Below are positions 12,234-24,755 of a stretch of DNA of 64,000 nucleotides, in pieces. Numbering within the stretch: position 1 is the stretch's first letter; the number at the start of each line of letters is the position of its first letter. A program made the position numbers and the translations under genes. The stretch comes from Hemileia vastatrix (taxonomy: Eukaryota > Basidiomycota > Pucciniomycetes > Pucciniales > Zaghouaniaceae), in the NCBI GenBank assembly GCA_030280995.1, contig JASXTE010000001.1, positions 29,420,606 through 29,484,605 of the forward strand, given 5' to 3'. The notes below the pieces were generated by a model. That model did not search any database and was not told the DNA's origin. It worked only from the letters and a program-made list of their open reading frames with translations.

Positions 12234-13924
12234 ATGTCTAATACTGGTGATGCCATGCAGGTTGATCCTCCATTAGAAAGTAATGTTGGAGTGCAAAATA
12301 ATCCTCCCCCTCAAAATCCTAGAATGCCTCCATCGGGTCCTGCTTCCCCTGAAAGACCGAGTAAAAATCCAGGTAAACCCTAACCTCCTCCTCAGTCTTC
12401 ATCAGATCCCCAAATTTGATCAACTGATTGCTCTTTTAATATCACAAATACAGATGGTTGATCCGCACCTGGTAATTTTCAGCAGGAAGCAGAAAGTGTA
12501 GGTAATGATTGGGCTAGTATGTTGTTGAATCAGTTTCTTGGAAGCGGTGGGAGATCCACTTCTACTAACCCAGCCGCCAGTACCAGTGGACCTGGTGAGT
12601 AAACTTTTTCAACATGCTTTTATGTTTTAAAATAGGTTTTCCAATTTTTATTTTCAAAAATTTACAGTTAATCCCTCTCTTATAATTCGAGCTACTGATC
12701 AGCGCAGAATACTTGATGCTGAGTCACTTCAAAATGAACGAAACTTGCGAATGGTTAGAAGCATAGTTACGAGGTGTGATGTACCAAGGAGCTCAGATTC
12801 TATTAACCGAAATATCTATCACTTTTTGAAGTTCTGTCTTGGTGGACCCATTAATGTATCTGAGTTTCCTATAGGCCCAACAAATGAAGAACTTAAAGAT
12901 TGGAAAAATTGGCATGATTACAAGCTATTGACGATTGAAACAGCATTAAAACAGGTTCAAAACACACCGCAGGCAACTTCAGCTGCTGATCGTCAATTTA
13001 TTTTAACAAATACTTCTATATTCTTACGTTCAAAAATTCATCTACCAGCTTTTATTTCAACACCTGAGCCCGGAGGACTAAAGGGAGGAGCTGCTGTACC
13101 GATCTCTGTAAAACAGCATTTGGAACGAGAGCTTCAAGAGAAAGGATTTTGTTGACTTGCTTTTGATTGGAACTGTCAAAATTTTTCTGAGTCACTATGG
13201 AATCAAGTAATGGGGAGTGTAGTATCAGACCATTGTACTAAGTGGCTCTCAACATTGAAAAATATTGATTCAGCAAAACTCAGGTTTACACCAATCATCG
13301 TCGAGCAATGGGTGGTCAACAAGGGAAAGGAGATTTGAAAGGTGGCTGGTCAAAACTGTGAGGTGATTGAGGCAAGTAGAAAGGAAAAGAGATCAAGAGC
13401 ACAGATAAAGTGTTATCAAACAAAGGTATTTATTCAAAGCATAATAATTAAAGAAAGTCTATTACTAATTTGATTTGATTTTAGATTTCAAAAAACTGCT
13501 ACGACATTGCAAGAAAAAAATGCTTTGATCAGCCAGGCTTTGTAGCACTTTTTCATGATACAAGTCTCATGTCTGATTTAGAAGAAGCCCCACCCAATCC
13601 AGAGGAGAATCGTCCTAAACAAGTAGTTCCTGGATGGAGAAATACAAAACTCGATGAAATTTTAGATAAAATGGACAACTTGACTAAAAAGACGGCCCAT
13701 TCAAATGTTGAAAGGCTTCAATGAAGAAACTTTATGATCGCTCAACTAAAAAGACAGCTTCAACAGATGGTATCTTGAATTTGCCCAAATTTCTGCCAAA
13801 AAACTGCTATTCACCTGGATATTTAGCAAATTTTTGGGTTAATGAGAGGGAGTTACTTGATGTTTGAGAAGATATAGATTTCGCCAAAGTTAATGAAGCA
13901 CTAGATCGAGCAGAAGAACCTTAA
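12234..13924 (+). pseudogene. Fourth element gene, unknown product, broken
   Basis: Probable exons: 12234-12372, 12454-12594, 12668-13425, 13485-13924, all with GT/AG borders and phases that join. The product begins MSNTGDAMQVDPP, is Pro/Ser-rich at first, and then has a mainly helical, charged region with the block DQRRILDAESLQNERNLRM. It ends in EALDRAEEP. In-frame stops occur in exon 2 (GGT-TGA), at 13153-13155 and further on, and a frameshift lies near 13722. I do not recognise the family. It starts about 420 bp after the transposase on the same strand, so it is probably part of the element. The equivalent region of copy 2 lies beyond the window. Confidence 0.5.
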
Positions 13925-14660
13925 ATTTTTTACCCCACTGGTAACCATGTATATAGAGTGATAGTAATCATTTTTTAAATATAACATTATTATTCTTTCT
14001 TATAAAAAATTACAATTGATGTATAAGATAAACGAGAGCAAAAGAATTAAAGATTTTAAAATTATTGAGCATAGAAAAACATATATATATATTTGTAAAA
14101 CTTTAAGACATGATAAACGTTTTGATTAAATAAATGTGAAATTTTTTTATGCACAATAAATGAACTTAAAATAAATTAATTTGAATCTCTTCTCAGATAC
14201 TTACAACAAGATCAAATTAAAGCCTAAAACAAGAATAGAATTAGATTCTAAATTTCAATTTAAAATACCTGTTTTTCAATAATTATAATTGCTTTTTTAT
14301 TGGCTAAACGCCACCAATGATTAGTATAAAAATGCACATGTGAAAAAAAAATGAAAGTGAACACCTTCCCTCACCAAAAAAGAAAGATCATTAAAGGCAC
14401 TCAAAAATCCATTACCATAGTTAATAAACTAAATATATACAAAAATTAAAGCATTCAAACAATGGGAATTTGTTTACACAAGGATCTTTAGAAATTTTTA
14501 TTTTTAAACTTCACTTTTCGCAACAATAATTGAAAATTATTAATCATTAAAAACTAAAAAATCATCAATTTATATTTGGGTTTCATGCCTTAAAAGAATA
14601 AAAGAGGCTTTAATAACATGTAATTAATAAACATACTTCAGTAGAATTTAAGTATTGTGC
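13925..14660. other. AT-rich spacer, no gene seen
   Basis: About 0.7 kb between the fourth element gene and the palindromic satellite. I see no reading frame, no CACTA-like right terminus and no clear repeat apart from short A/T runs. Confidence 0.5.
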
Positions 14661-14663
14661 TAT

Positions 14664-17600
14664 GTGTCCAGTACAAGTTTGGCCGAACTTGTGCTGGACA
14701 CTTTGGCCAAGACCAGTGAATAAAAATTGCAAGGAAAACCAAAAATCAATAGGATATAAGAGGAAGTTAATTGATGGCATCAAATTGTTTTTTGGTAAAA
14801 GTGTCCAGCACAAGCTCGGCCGAACTTATGCTGGACACTTTTCCAATTTAAAGTTGGTAAGGTGTATGTTTTTTTAAGAGAAGTGAGGTGTTCCTCATAA
14901 AAGTGTCCAGCACAAGTTTGGCCGAACTTGTGATGGACACTTTTACCAAAAAAAAAAAATGATGCTATCAAATATTTTCATGTTATAGCCTAATTTTTTT
15001 TAATTTCCTTGAAGTAATAAGTTACTGTCCATGACCAAAGTGTCCAGCACAAGTTTGGCCGAACTTATGCTGGACACTTTTATAATTTGAAGTTGGTAAG
15101 GTGCATGTTTTTTAAGAGAAGTGAGGTTTTCTTTATAAAAGTGTCCAGCACAAGTTTGGCCGAACTTGTGCTGGACACTTTTACCAAAGACATTAGATAG
15201 CATCAATTATCTTCATTATACGGGCTATTTTTATTGGTTTTCCTTGCAATTTATAGTCACTGTTCTTGGCCAAAGTGTCCAGCACAAGTTCGGCCGAACT
15301 TATGCTGGACACTTTTATAATTTGAAGTTAGTGAGGTGTATGTTTTTTTAAGGGAATTGAGGTGTTCCTCATAAAAGTGTCCAGCACAAGTTCGGCCAAA
15401 CTTGTGATGGACACTTTTACCAAAAAAAAAAAATGATGCTTTCAAACATGTTCATGTTATAGCCTAATTTTTTTTTATTTCTTTGAAGTAATAAGTTACT
15501 GTCCATGACCAAAGTGTCCAGCACAAGTTTGGCCGAACTTATGCTGGACACTTTTATAATTTGAAGTTGGTAAGGTGCATGTTTTTTTAAGAGAAGTGAG
15601 GTTTTCTTTATAAATTTGTCCAGCAAAAGTTCAGCGGAACTTGTGCTGGACACTTTTACCAAAAAACAATTTGATGCCATCAATTAACTTCCTTTTATAG
15701 CCTATTGATTTTTGGTTTTCCTTGCAACTTTTAATCACTGGTCTTGGCCAAAGTGTCCAGAACAAGTTCAGCCAAACTTACGCTGGACACTTTTATAATT
15801 TGAAGTTGGGGAGATGTATGTTTTTTTTAGAGAAGTGAGGTGTTCCTCATAAAAGTGTCCAGCACAAGTTCGGCCGAACTTGTGCTGGACACTTTTAGCA
15901 AAAAAAAAAAATAGATGCCATCAAATATGTTCATGTTATAGCCTAATTTTTTTTAATTCCCTTGAAGTAATAAGTTACTGTCCATGACCAAAGTGTCCAG
16001 CACAAGTTTGGCCGAACTTATGCTGGACACTTTTATAAGGAAAATCTCACTTCTCCTTAAAAAACATGCACCTTACCAACTTCAAATTGGAAAAGTGTCC
16101 AGCATAAGTTCGGCCAAACTTATGCTGGACACTTTGGCCAAGACCAGTGATTAAAAATTTCAAGGTAAACCAAAAATAAATAGGCTATAAAAGGAAGTTA
16201 ATTGATGGCATCTATTTTTATTTTGGTAAAAGTGTCCAGCACATGTTCGACCAAACTTGTGCTGGACACTTGAATGAGGAATGTCTCACTTCTCTTAAAA
16301 AAACAGGCACCTTACCAACTTCAAATTATAAAAGTGTCCAGCATAAGTTCGGCCGAACTTGTGCTGGACATATTTACCAACAAAAAATTTGATGCCATCA
16401 ATTAACTTCCTTTTATAGCCTATTGATTTTTGGTTTTCCTTTCAATTTTTAGTCACTGGTCTTGGCCAAAGTGTCCAGCACAAGTTCGTCCGAACTTATG
16501 CTGGCCACTTTTCTAATTTGAAGTTGGTAAGGTGCATGTTTTTTTAGGAGAAGTGAGGTTTTCCTTATCAAAGTGTCCAGCATAAGTTTGGCCAAACTTG
16601 TGCTGGACACTTTGGTCATGGACAGTATCTTATTACTTCAAGGAAATTAAAAAAATTTTGGCTATAACATGAACATATTTGATGGCATCTATTGTTTTTT
16701 TTTGGTATTGTGTCCAGCACAAGTTCGGCGGAACTTATGCTGGACACTTTTATAAGGAAAACCTCACTTCTCTTAAAAAACTTGCACCTTACCAACTTCA
16801 AATTGGTAAATTGTCCAGCATAAGTTTAACCAAACTTGTGCTGGACACTTTGGCCAAGACCAGTGACTAAAAATTGCAAGGAAAACCAAAAATCAATAGG
16901 CTATAAAAGGAAGTTAATTGATGGCATCAAATTTTTTTTTGGTAAAAGTGTCCAGCACAAGTTTGGCCGAACTTGTGCTGGACAAATTTATTAAGAAAAC
17001 CTCACTTCTCTTAAAAAACATGCACCTTACCAACTTCAAATTATAAAAGTGTCCAGCATAAGTTTGGCCAAACTTGTGCTGGACACTTCGGTCATGGACA
17101 GTAACTTATTACTTCAAGGAAATTAAAAAAAATTAGGCTTTAACATGAACATATTTGATAGCATCATTTATTTTTTTTTTGGTAAAACTGTCCATCACAA
17201 GTTTGGCCAAACTTGTGCTGGACGCTTTTATGAGGAACACCTCACTTCTAATAAAAAAACATACACCTCACCAACTTCAAATCGGAAAAGTGTCCAGCAT
17301 AAGTTTGGCCGAACTTGTGCTGGACACTTTTACCAAAAAAAAATTTCATGCCATCAATTAACTTCCTTTTATAGCCTATTGATTTTTGGTTTTCCTTGCA
17401 ATTTTTAGTCACTGGTCTTGGCCAAAGTGTCCAGCATAAGTTCTGCCGAACTTGTGCTGGACACTTTTCCAATTTGAATTTGGTAAGGTGCATGTTTTTT
17501 TAAGAGAAGTGAGGTGTTCCTCATAAAAGTGTCCAGCATAAGTTCCGCCGAACTTGTGCTGGACATTTTTACCAAAAAACAATTTGATGCCATCAATTAA

Positions 17601-18044
17601 CTTCCTTTTATAGCCTATTGATTTTTGGTTTTCCTTGCAATTTTTAGTCACTGGTCTTGGCCAAAGTGTCCAGCACAAGTTTGGCCAAACTTGTGCTTGA
17701 CACTTTTCCAATTTGAAGTTGGTAAGGTGTATGTTTTTTTAAGAGAAGTGAGGTGTTCCTCATAAAAGTGTCCAGCATAAGTTCCGCCGAACTTGTGCTG
17801 GACATTTTTACCAAAAAACAATTTGATGCCATCAATTAACTTCCTTTTATAGCCTATTGATTTTTGGTTTTCCTTGCAATTTTTAGTCACTGGTCTTGGC
17901 CAAAGTGTCCAGCACAAGTTTGGCCAAACTTGTGCTTGACACTTTTCCAATTTGAAGTTGGTAAGGTGTATGTTTTTTTAAGAGAAGTGAGGTTTTCCTC
18001 ATAAAAGTGTCCAGCACAAGTTTGGCCCAACTTGTTCTGGACAC
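14664..18044. repeat. Satellite 2: alternating palindromic array with inversions
   Basis: Twenty-nine copies of a 38-bp palindromic core are spaced through 3.4 kb. The left half of the consensus is GTGTCCAGCACAAGTTCGG. The core at 15855-15892 is perfect, and with flanking A/T the palindrome reaches 46 bp. Cores start near 14664, 14801, 14903, 15040, 15141, 15275, 15377, 15514, 15616, 15753, 15855, 15993, 16095, 16232, 16334, 16471, 16573, 16710, 16811, 16948, 17049, 17188, 17290, 17427, 17529, 17666, 17768, 17905 and 18007. Between cores lie spacer B (about 62 bp) at every even position and spacer A or C (about 97-100 bp) at every odd position. The basic period is 239 bp. Spacer orientation flips at least five times. 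No gene is present. Confidence 0.95.
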
Positions 18045-19461
18045 TTTACTCAAAACATTTTGATGGATTCAATTGTCTACATATTCCTTACCATGGTCTT
18101 TTGGTAAAGAGGGAAACCTTTAGCTATTGGTAGTTGTTTTGAGTATATTATGAGTAGTTGATATTTCCATTTTAAGGTAAAAGAGTACAATATTTTTTGC
18201 GATTACCAGTAATTTATTTCCCTCAATATTTCTAAGATATTGGTTATAATTTTTATAACACCTATTTCTAATATTCCTCTTTGATTTGATTATTTATTTT
18301 AGTCCTGATTTAAAGGTTTTTACTATTTTATCAACCAAGCTTTACATCAATGTAAAAATATCCTGATTAATCCTGCTATATTTTTTTTGACTGTTCCTAT
18401 TCAATAATAGCTCAAGTTAGAAACATATATCCATTATCTATTTTCTTTTTCAACTTAGTTATCTCAGTGGAAAGTGTTCATAAATTACTATTGAATGATG
18501 TTTACAGTACGTAACCTTGTACCAATCTGTAAAATACTTTAAAAAAATTGTGACTTTGGTAGTTGGTTTTTGGATTTTATATGGCAATAATTTCAAATAA
18601 TTTTATACTTTATTCATATGCTAAGATTCTTAAGTGTTTCTATTTCTGATTTATTATATCAATTTAACTTTAACTAAGTTTAGACTAGGTTTGTGCCACG
18701 GTGTGTCAGTGCAGCCCAAACGAGCTCCTATCATAGGATAAATTAATTTTTTTTAATAATTTTATATAATACTATTAATTGTTATCTTTTTTTATCTTCT
18801 TTTTTTAAATTATCTTTTTCCTTTGTTTTTGTCCCCTATTTTTATAACACATAAAGATGCCGAAATTTTCAATAATAGATCTCTTTGTCATATTGCATGA
18901 TGTTGATATTTAAAAATTAATTTAAATATTTAAATTAGTTAAACTTATATTCTCAACTATTTACCCTTTGCAATTATCAAATTGTAAATTGGACATTTTC
19001 TTTGTTTGTCATCCTTTTAAGTCCCTAATGTTTATGTCTAGTTACTTCCCTTTTACTATTAAACCCATTATTATCATCAGACTATTTTACAATATGCTCT
19101 CTAGCTTGATGCCATTGTAAAGAACCCCTATCAAAAACCTGCTTCTGGTAATATATAAACCCTCTTGTTTAGTACCACATTTCTCAATTCGTTTATTTCT
19201 CTCAATTTTACTACTATTATCTTTTGGTTATCACATTTATCTGTGTTAGTACAGCTTGAAAATACAAATAGCAATATATATTTTTTATCTCTTTATTAAC
19301 TTGATATAAGAATTTTTCATTTTTTTCAAGTAATAAGTCATTTAAATGCCTTGTGATAAACAGACACCTCCTTTATGTAAGATCTATTGCTTTATCTCTT
19401 ATATCTTCTTAGACTAACTTTTCTTTTCCATTAATATATTTGATATATTAGCACCAAGTAG
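18045..19461. other. AT-rich region, no gene supported
   Basis: About 1.4 kb of T-rich sequence. A somewhat more GC-rich patch near 18685-18735 could be an exon or promoter fragment, but no frame supports it. An upstream exon of the gene at 19462-21816 may lie here. Confidence 0.4.
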
Positions 19462-21816
19462 TTATTTGACGTCATCTCATCAGCATCCTTGATTAGAATC
19501 CTTCAAACTCAAGAAACAACCACCTCTAGGCATGTCTCCAAACCCCCTTCTCTTGCCAATGAAAGGACTGAAATTACCCAATCTCAATATGGCAAGATAC
19601 TTGAGTTTGCTAAAGGAAAAACTGAAGAACTACTGTCAACTCTTAGCGAGAAGCCTTTGCCATCTTATATTTCGAATGCCTACAACAATGTGCTTGAATA
19701 CATTGATGACCTAGAAAAATTTAAGTAATTATTTTATATTAAATTCTTTAAACTCAGAACAATAAATTATGGACACTTTTTCTTTAAAACTTATTCAAAT
19801 TCAGCTTATGATAAAGGTATCATTCCTCCTGATGATGTCATTATCATCAAAGATGATGATGTCATTATCATCAAAGATGATGATGTCATTATCATCAAAG
19901 ATGATGATGATAATGAAATACCTGACGCTGAAGGCTATGCATCAACATCTCGAGGGGGAGATAAGACTATTCTTTGGCGTTCAAAAAGAATGAGACTTTC
20001 TAGGGGCTCTAGTTTTGTCAGTGCTACTAAAACTCCTCCTGCCAAGGATTCCTCTTACTCAGCATCTTAAAAATCCAAAGAAACTAGCCAAAATGTGTCG
20101 AAAGGGTATGTTATTTCTTTCATGAGTAATATAGCAATCAATTTTATATTAGTGTTTAAAGCTATCTCCAAATTGTTTACTTTCTTATTTATTATTTCTT
20201 GTCTTTTTCTTATCTTTTAATCCAGCTCTAAAAACGACAATCACTCCAAAGCATCAACTAATAGCAAATCTTGCTCTAATGAAGAAGAAGTAGAAGAAGA
20301 AGATGATGAAGAAGTTTCAAAATATGAAGCTTCTCTAACTCAAAAAGATGATGAAGCTAATTCTGCTGATGAGGTTGAGAAAACTCCGAATGAAGAAATT
20401 GATCCACCTAGCCAGCCACAAAAAATACTTCAAGTTCAAAAAAACAGCTTATAGTTGCCGTATCTTCAAAATCTAAAATTGAAATTCCCCAAATCCTACG
20501 GTCTCTATCATCATCAATAAAAATTTCTAATAATTCCCTTCCTTATACTCCAACAATGATTGGAAACTCAAAATTACAGAAGCAAATAGCTGAAATTCAT
20601 CGATTTTTTGAAGGTAGAATCAATGGTCAAAGGGTACTTAGGGCATGGCCAGAAATCGATCAGTTATTTGAAATCCGTTTGTCTGCTTCCCTTGAAAAGC
20701 CACACGTAATTTTGCACAAATTCAATTTTCTATGGATGAAATCTGCTCATGACAAAATGCTTACAAAAATTAATGAACTCTGTATGTACCACTTACTTGA
20801 AGTTAGATAATTTATTTTATGATAACTAATTGTTTTGTTATTTTTTTAGCTTTGGATTTTCTTAATGTTGACACTTCGCAGATCTGGGTGGTCAATAATT
20901 TGAACTTTGAAAATTTGGAAAATTTTTGTAACTCTGAAGAACCAAACTCAAATAATCTTTCTCCGTTTAAGAAGACTGATCACCCTGAATCATCGATGAT
21001 ACGCATGCTATCAAGACTAGTTAGCCCAACTGCTCACCAGCGTTCTTTTTGGGCATCCCTCGTCGCATCATCTTTTTATCTTGCTTCTCAAGAGTTTACC
21101 CTTCCTGCTGAAGAATCCAACTTCAATCCAGATTGTCCTATTGAACGTGCCCTACATATTCTAGCCCACCTTACAAATCTGAAAAGCAAAGTTCCCGATA
21201 CTTTCGACAGATCAACATCACAGTTAATTGCTGCAAATTTTTCAATCACTCCCCTATGCCAATTTAGAAACATAATAATCGACGTCATATTTTCAATAAT
21301 AATTTTAAAATATAGAGAGGCTGCTGCAAATATAACTCAAGCTGAAAGCAAGAAACAACAACGTTCGAGGAATAATAAAAAAAAACAGATATACAGCAAT
21401 TAGATGAGTCTCATAATGATTCTATTCAGAAGATGAATCAAGAATATGCACACCATAAATATCAATCATTTACTTTTTACTTCGTTGATGGTGTTTGTGG
21501 ATTATTTCTTTCCTCACAGGACCACCGGCTTGTGTCAGCTTCAGACTGCTTAGAGTTCATAACACAACTCGGCCTCCTTAGAAAATACTGTGATAATAAT
21601 AATCTGGGGGGTGAAAAAATCTGGAAAAACCTTAATTTTTATATCTTTAATATTATCAAACCCTTAATAGATAATTCTGGGCCTATGCCACTTAATTTTA
21701 ATACTCCCACCATGAGCCATATTGCTAAAGCAATGGCAGCTGATTTTCTTGATTATTTTAATCTTATTAAGCCGAATTCCTCATTTTTCTCTATTGTTGA
21801 CATAATAAATACATAA
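19462..21816 (+). pseudogene. Decayed multi-exon gene of unknown family
   Basis: Coding-like frames follow one another: 19462-19728, about 19760-20105, 20226-20781, 20850-21816. The borders 20105/20226 (GTATGT...CCAG) and 20781/20850 (GTATGT...TTTTTTTAG) join in phase. A further intron probably starts at 19725. The first half is acidic and Ser-rich with EEEVEEEDDEE-type runs. The second half looks folded, with blocks LRAWPEIDQLFEIRLSASLE and SPTAHQRSFWASLVASSFYL. Breaks: a stop after SSYSAS near 20067, a one-base shift in an A-run near 20420, and another in the A-run near 21380. I do not recognise the family. It could be a host gene of an expanded family or cargo of an unseen element. Confidence 0.5.
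19831..19917 (+). repeat. 24-bp tandem repeats encoding an Asp/Ile run
   Basis: Three near-identical 24-bp units built from GATGATGTCATTATCATCAA encode repeated DDVIIIKD in the gene frame and then run into a GAT-rich tail. The repeat lies inside an exon of the 19462-21816 gene, so its copy number would change the protein without shifting the frame. Confidence 0.85.
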
Positions 21817-24181
21817 TCCTACTTCATGTAAATATATACTTTATCCTATTGCTACATTTTTTTGTGTAACTCAAATTATTTATTTATGTGAGATTTATTA
21901 CCTAATCTTAATAAAGATGCTAAAACTATCAATAAATATTATTGTATAAATTTCTTACACCTTTTTGCTATTCAGTAAATATTATTGCAATAATCATAAC
22001 TCAAAATCATGATGGATCAAAAATTTGAAGAAAAATTAAGAATACATTATAAGTCATTTTTCTCATAACACTATATATTTCTTTAAGATGGCAATACATC
22101 TTAGCATTTGTCGCAAATTTTAAGATAATTATTACAAAAAATTGAAACAGCTTTCTATCAATTCTTTTCAGCATGTTAAAAAGTTAAAAATATTAATTGT
22201 AATGATTTTTTGCTCACAATTCATCAAAGCTTTTACTTAAGTAGACTTTTCTTAATCTAATTTCTATAATTTCTAGGTGCATAATTATCTTAATTATACT
22301 AAGTATTATCTATGAAAAACTCCTGGAAATAATATTCAATTCATTTAATAATAGTAACATATATATGTACCATGATAAAATAATATCTAGACATTTAAAT
22401 AATGAGAAGCCATCATATTGGTATGAAATCATATTAAAGTGTCTTTGAAAAACTAGTTAAATTTAAAAAATATCTTTTTATCAGTGTCAATTATTTTGAA
22501 AAATAAAATTTACTCTAAATTTTGATGATCTATAATTTAGCTTGCTGTATTTTGATTCATATTTTATATTGATTATTTTTTACACTTACAGATTCATGTA
22601 TAGATATCAAATTTTGTTCAATAATTTGGTAAAAAAGATATTTAATTCTTTCTATGAAAGCAAAAAAATAAAAGAAAGCAACTAGGTGCTCCTTATTAAG
22701 AACTTAAAAATATTATTTCTATAAATATTAAAACAAACCCTTTTTAGATTTCCATCCTTCTTGTTCATCCTTAAATGTCAATAATAAGTTATTGAAATAT
22801 TATTTTTCAAGTAGAATTTCATATGAATCAAATTCTACTTACATCTACCTGAATAGATCAAGGTCAACAAAAATATATCTACAATCTTTTTCTAGGATTT
22901 TAAGATTCATTCAACTCCAAGAAAAAAGAAATATTCATCCCAAACTCTAAAAATTAATTCAATGGATAAATATTCAAACACTTCAAAATAAATTTCAATT
23001 TGATTGCGTTATATTTATCTTTAAATATATTTAGGTCCACTCTCTCACAAAAGTAAAAGCCCTTTCATAATTATTAATATTTTATTATAATATAATAAAA
23101 TTTACTTAAAAATGAAGTAGTAGTTTCTATTTTACATACCTTGTTTTATGAATTTTTTAAAAAAATTCAATTAGATATATAGAAATATCATCATATAATT
23201 CAGCTTTTTGAACTCTGCACCTTAATTAAAGATAGATGATAAAGGCTAAGTCAAGATCTACAAGGAATTTTAAATTCATATTAATTAAATATTCCTCTTC
23301 TACAAGGCAATTTTTAAAATTAGAATTAATTTTTATTGGAGATCTAAATTGATTGATAGATTCATTATTCTCAATATATCTCATTTCCTTTTATTGATTA
23401 TTTTAATTCTACTTTTGCAGTTATATGCTTCAATAAAATATAATTATGTGATGAAAAATATTCAATTTATCAAAAAATAAAATCACAAGTCACACTAGTG
23501 TATAAATTTCAGTATATTTAAGATTGAGTAATGCCACTAAATTAATTCAAGTTAGATATGAAAGCAAATAATGAATGAATCAAAGAAAAAGATTAATATT
23601 TAATTTTCCTTTAATTTATTTTTTATTTTTATTTTTACTTAAATAAAAATAAAATAATACATGGTTTTACTTTATTTATTAATAAGAAAAAACTTATTGC
23701 AAAAATTAGCAAATTTTTAATATTTTTAAAAATAATATTAATAGTACAGATCTATTTATGTTGATGCATATGATCTTTTAGGAAGGATTTGTAAGATATT
23801 GTTTATTTTTAGTTTCCATTTGCAATAATTAAGCAAGTTACAAAGCTATATTTTGTTTCTTATATTATATTTTATTATATTTTATTTTACTTGTAGCAAT
23901 GATAATTTTTTATTGTAATATGGCTTTTCAATTTTTACATCCATTTTTTTTGATACTTTTATTGTTTTAGGTTTTTCACCAGATTATACATAATCATCAG
24001 CTTCATAAAAAGTTTTTATAGACATGTGTGTGAATATATTATTCTACCACTAAACTAAAACTATACCTGTACAATAAAATCACATTTTTACCTATCACAA
24101 CTTAATGGTCTTTTACTTTTTTTATTAACATGTATATCAGAATCATTTTCTGTATTTAATTTTTCAATATCTTTAGTAGAA
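21817..24181. other. AT-rich region, no gene seen
   Basis: About 2.4 kb of very AT-rich DNA with only short chance frames. I see no conserved repeat, intron signal or transposon end in it. Confidence 0.5.
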
Positions 24182-24755
24182 TTAAATATATAGTGATTCA
24201 CTAACTTTCTTTTTTTTTGTTAAATCAGTCTTTTCATTGTACTTAGAAAGTTTCATCATAAGAAAATTACATCTTTCTAACTCTTCATTTATATTTAAGT
24301 ACTCAGAAATATCTATTTCAAACTCTTGGAGTTTTTTAAATGTATTGAAAAGTCTTGTACTAACTTGAATAGAAGAGCCAAGGCGAGTGAATCCACCAAT
24401 TTCATAACATCGTGAAGTGAAATGATTAAGAAGGTTTGCTGGCCATAGAATTGCTGTGATGCCATTAGTGGCCTCCATGTATACTTTGCAAGCTATTTCA
24501 GGAAAATGAAGCTCTCCGCCTTTTTGACATGGTTGATTTGAGTCATAAGATTGATGAAGAGAATTTTTCTCAGTGTCTTTAGGTATGAAAATTCCAAATG
24601 TATACTCGCTACGGTCTGAGTCACAGTGAGAACTATTCGAAAACCTCTTTCCATTTGAGCCTGTTGTGCAAGTAACATTGCCAGAAAATGGTTCAATTTC
24701 TTCATTGTTAAAATTTTCTCCAAACCCAGGAATCTCAAGCTTTTGACAGAGTTTT

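Larger units (their letters stand above)
2876..13924 (+). mobile_element. CACTA-like (Tnp2) DNA transposon, copy 1, four genes
   Basis: This segment is collinear with 54857-64000. Both begin with CACCAC, then a G-run and a short palindrome, then a leader, a SNF2 ATPase gene (+), an unknown gene (-), and a Tnp2-type transposase gene (+). Here a fourth gene (+) follows at 12234-13924. CACTA superfamily elements typically have CACTA/CACCA termini and encode Tnp2, which supports the assignment. All four genes carry stops or frameshifts, so this copy is inactive. I could not find a right terminus (an inverted CACCA with C-run) after 13924, so the end given is only the end of the last gene. The element may be truncated or may run into the satellite that follows. 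Confidence 0.7.

Noticed and set aside
3775..13924. Repeat-induced point mutation as the cause of decay in copy 1
   Set aside because: Some stops are C-to-T type (CAA to TAA, CGA to TGA, TGG to TAG), but others are transversions or indels, and no strong dinucleotide bias could be judged by eye.
14610..17950. Many 60-100 codon frames in satellite 2 with recurring HKFGQTCAGHF or SSTSSAELVLDT peptides
   Set aside because: They are translations of the palindromic cores and spacers, occur on both strands and move with the repeat, with no start or codon signal.
14664..18044. CRISPR-like regular spacing of repeats and spacers
   Set aside because: The spacers are repeated, not unique, the repeats are palindromes of 38 bp, and the context is eukaryotic.
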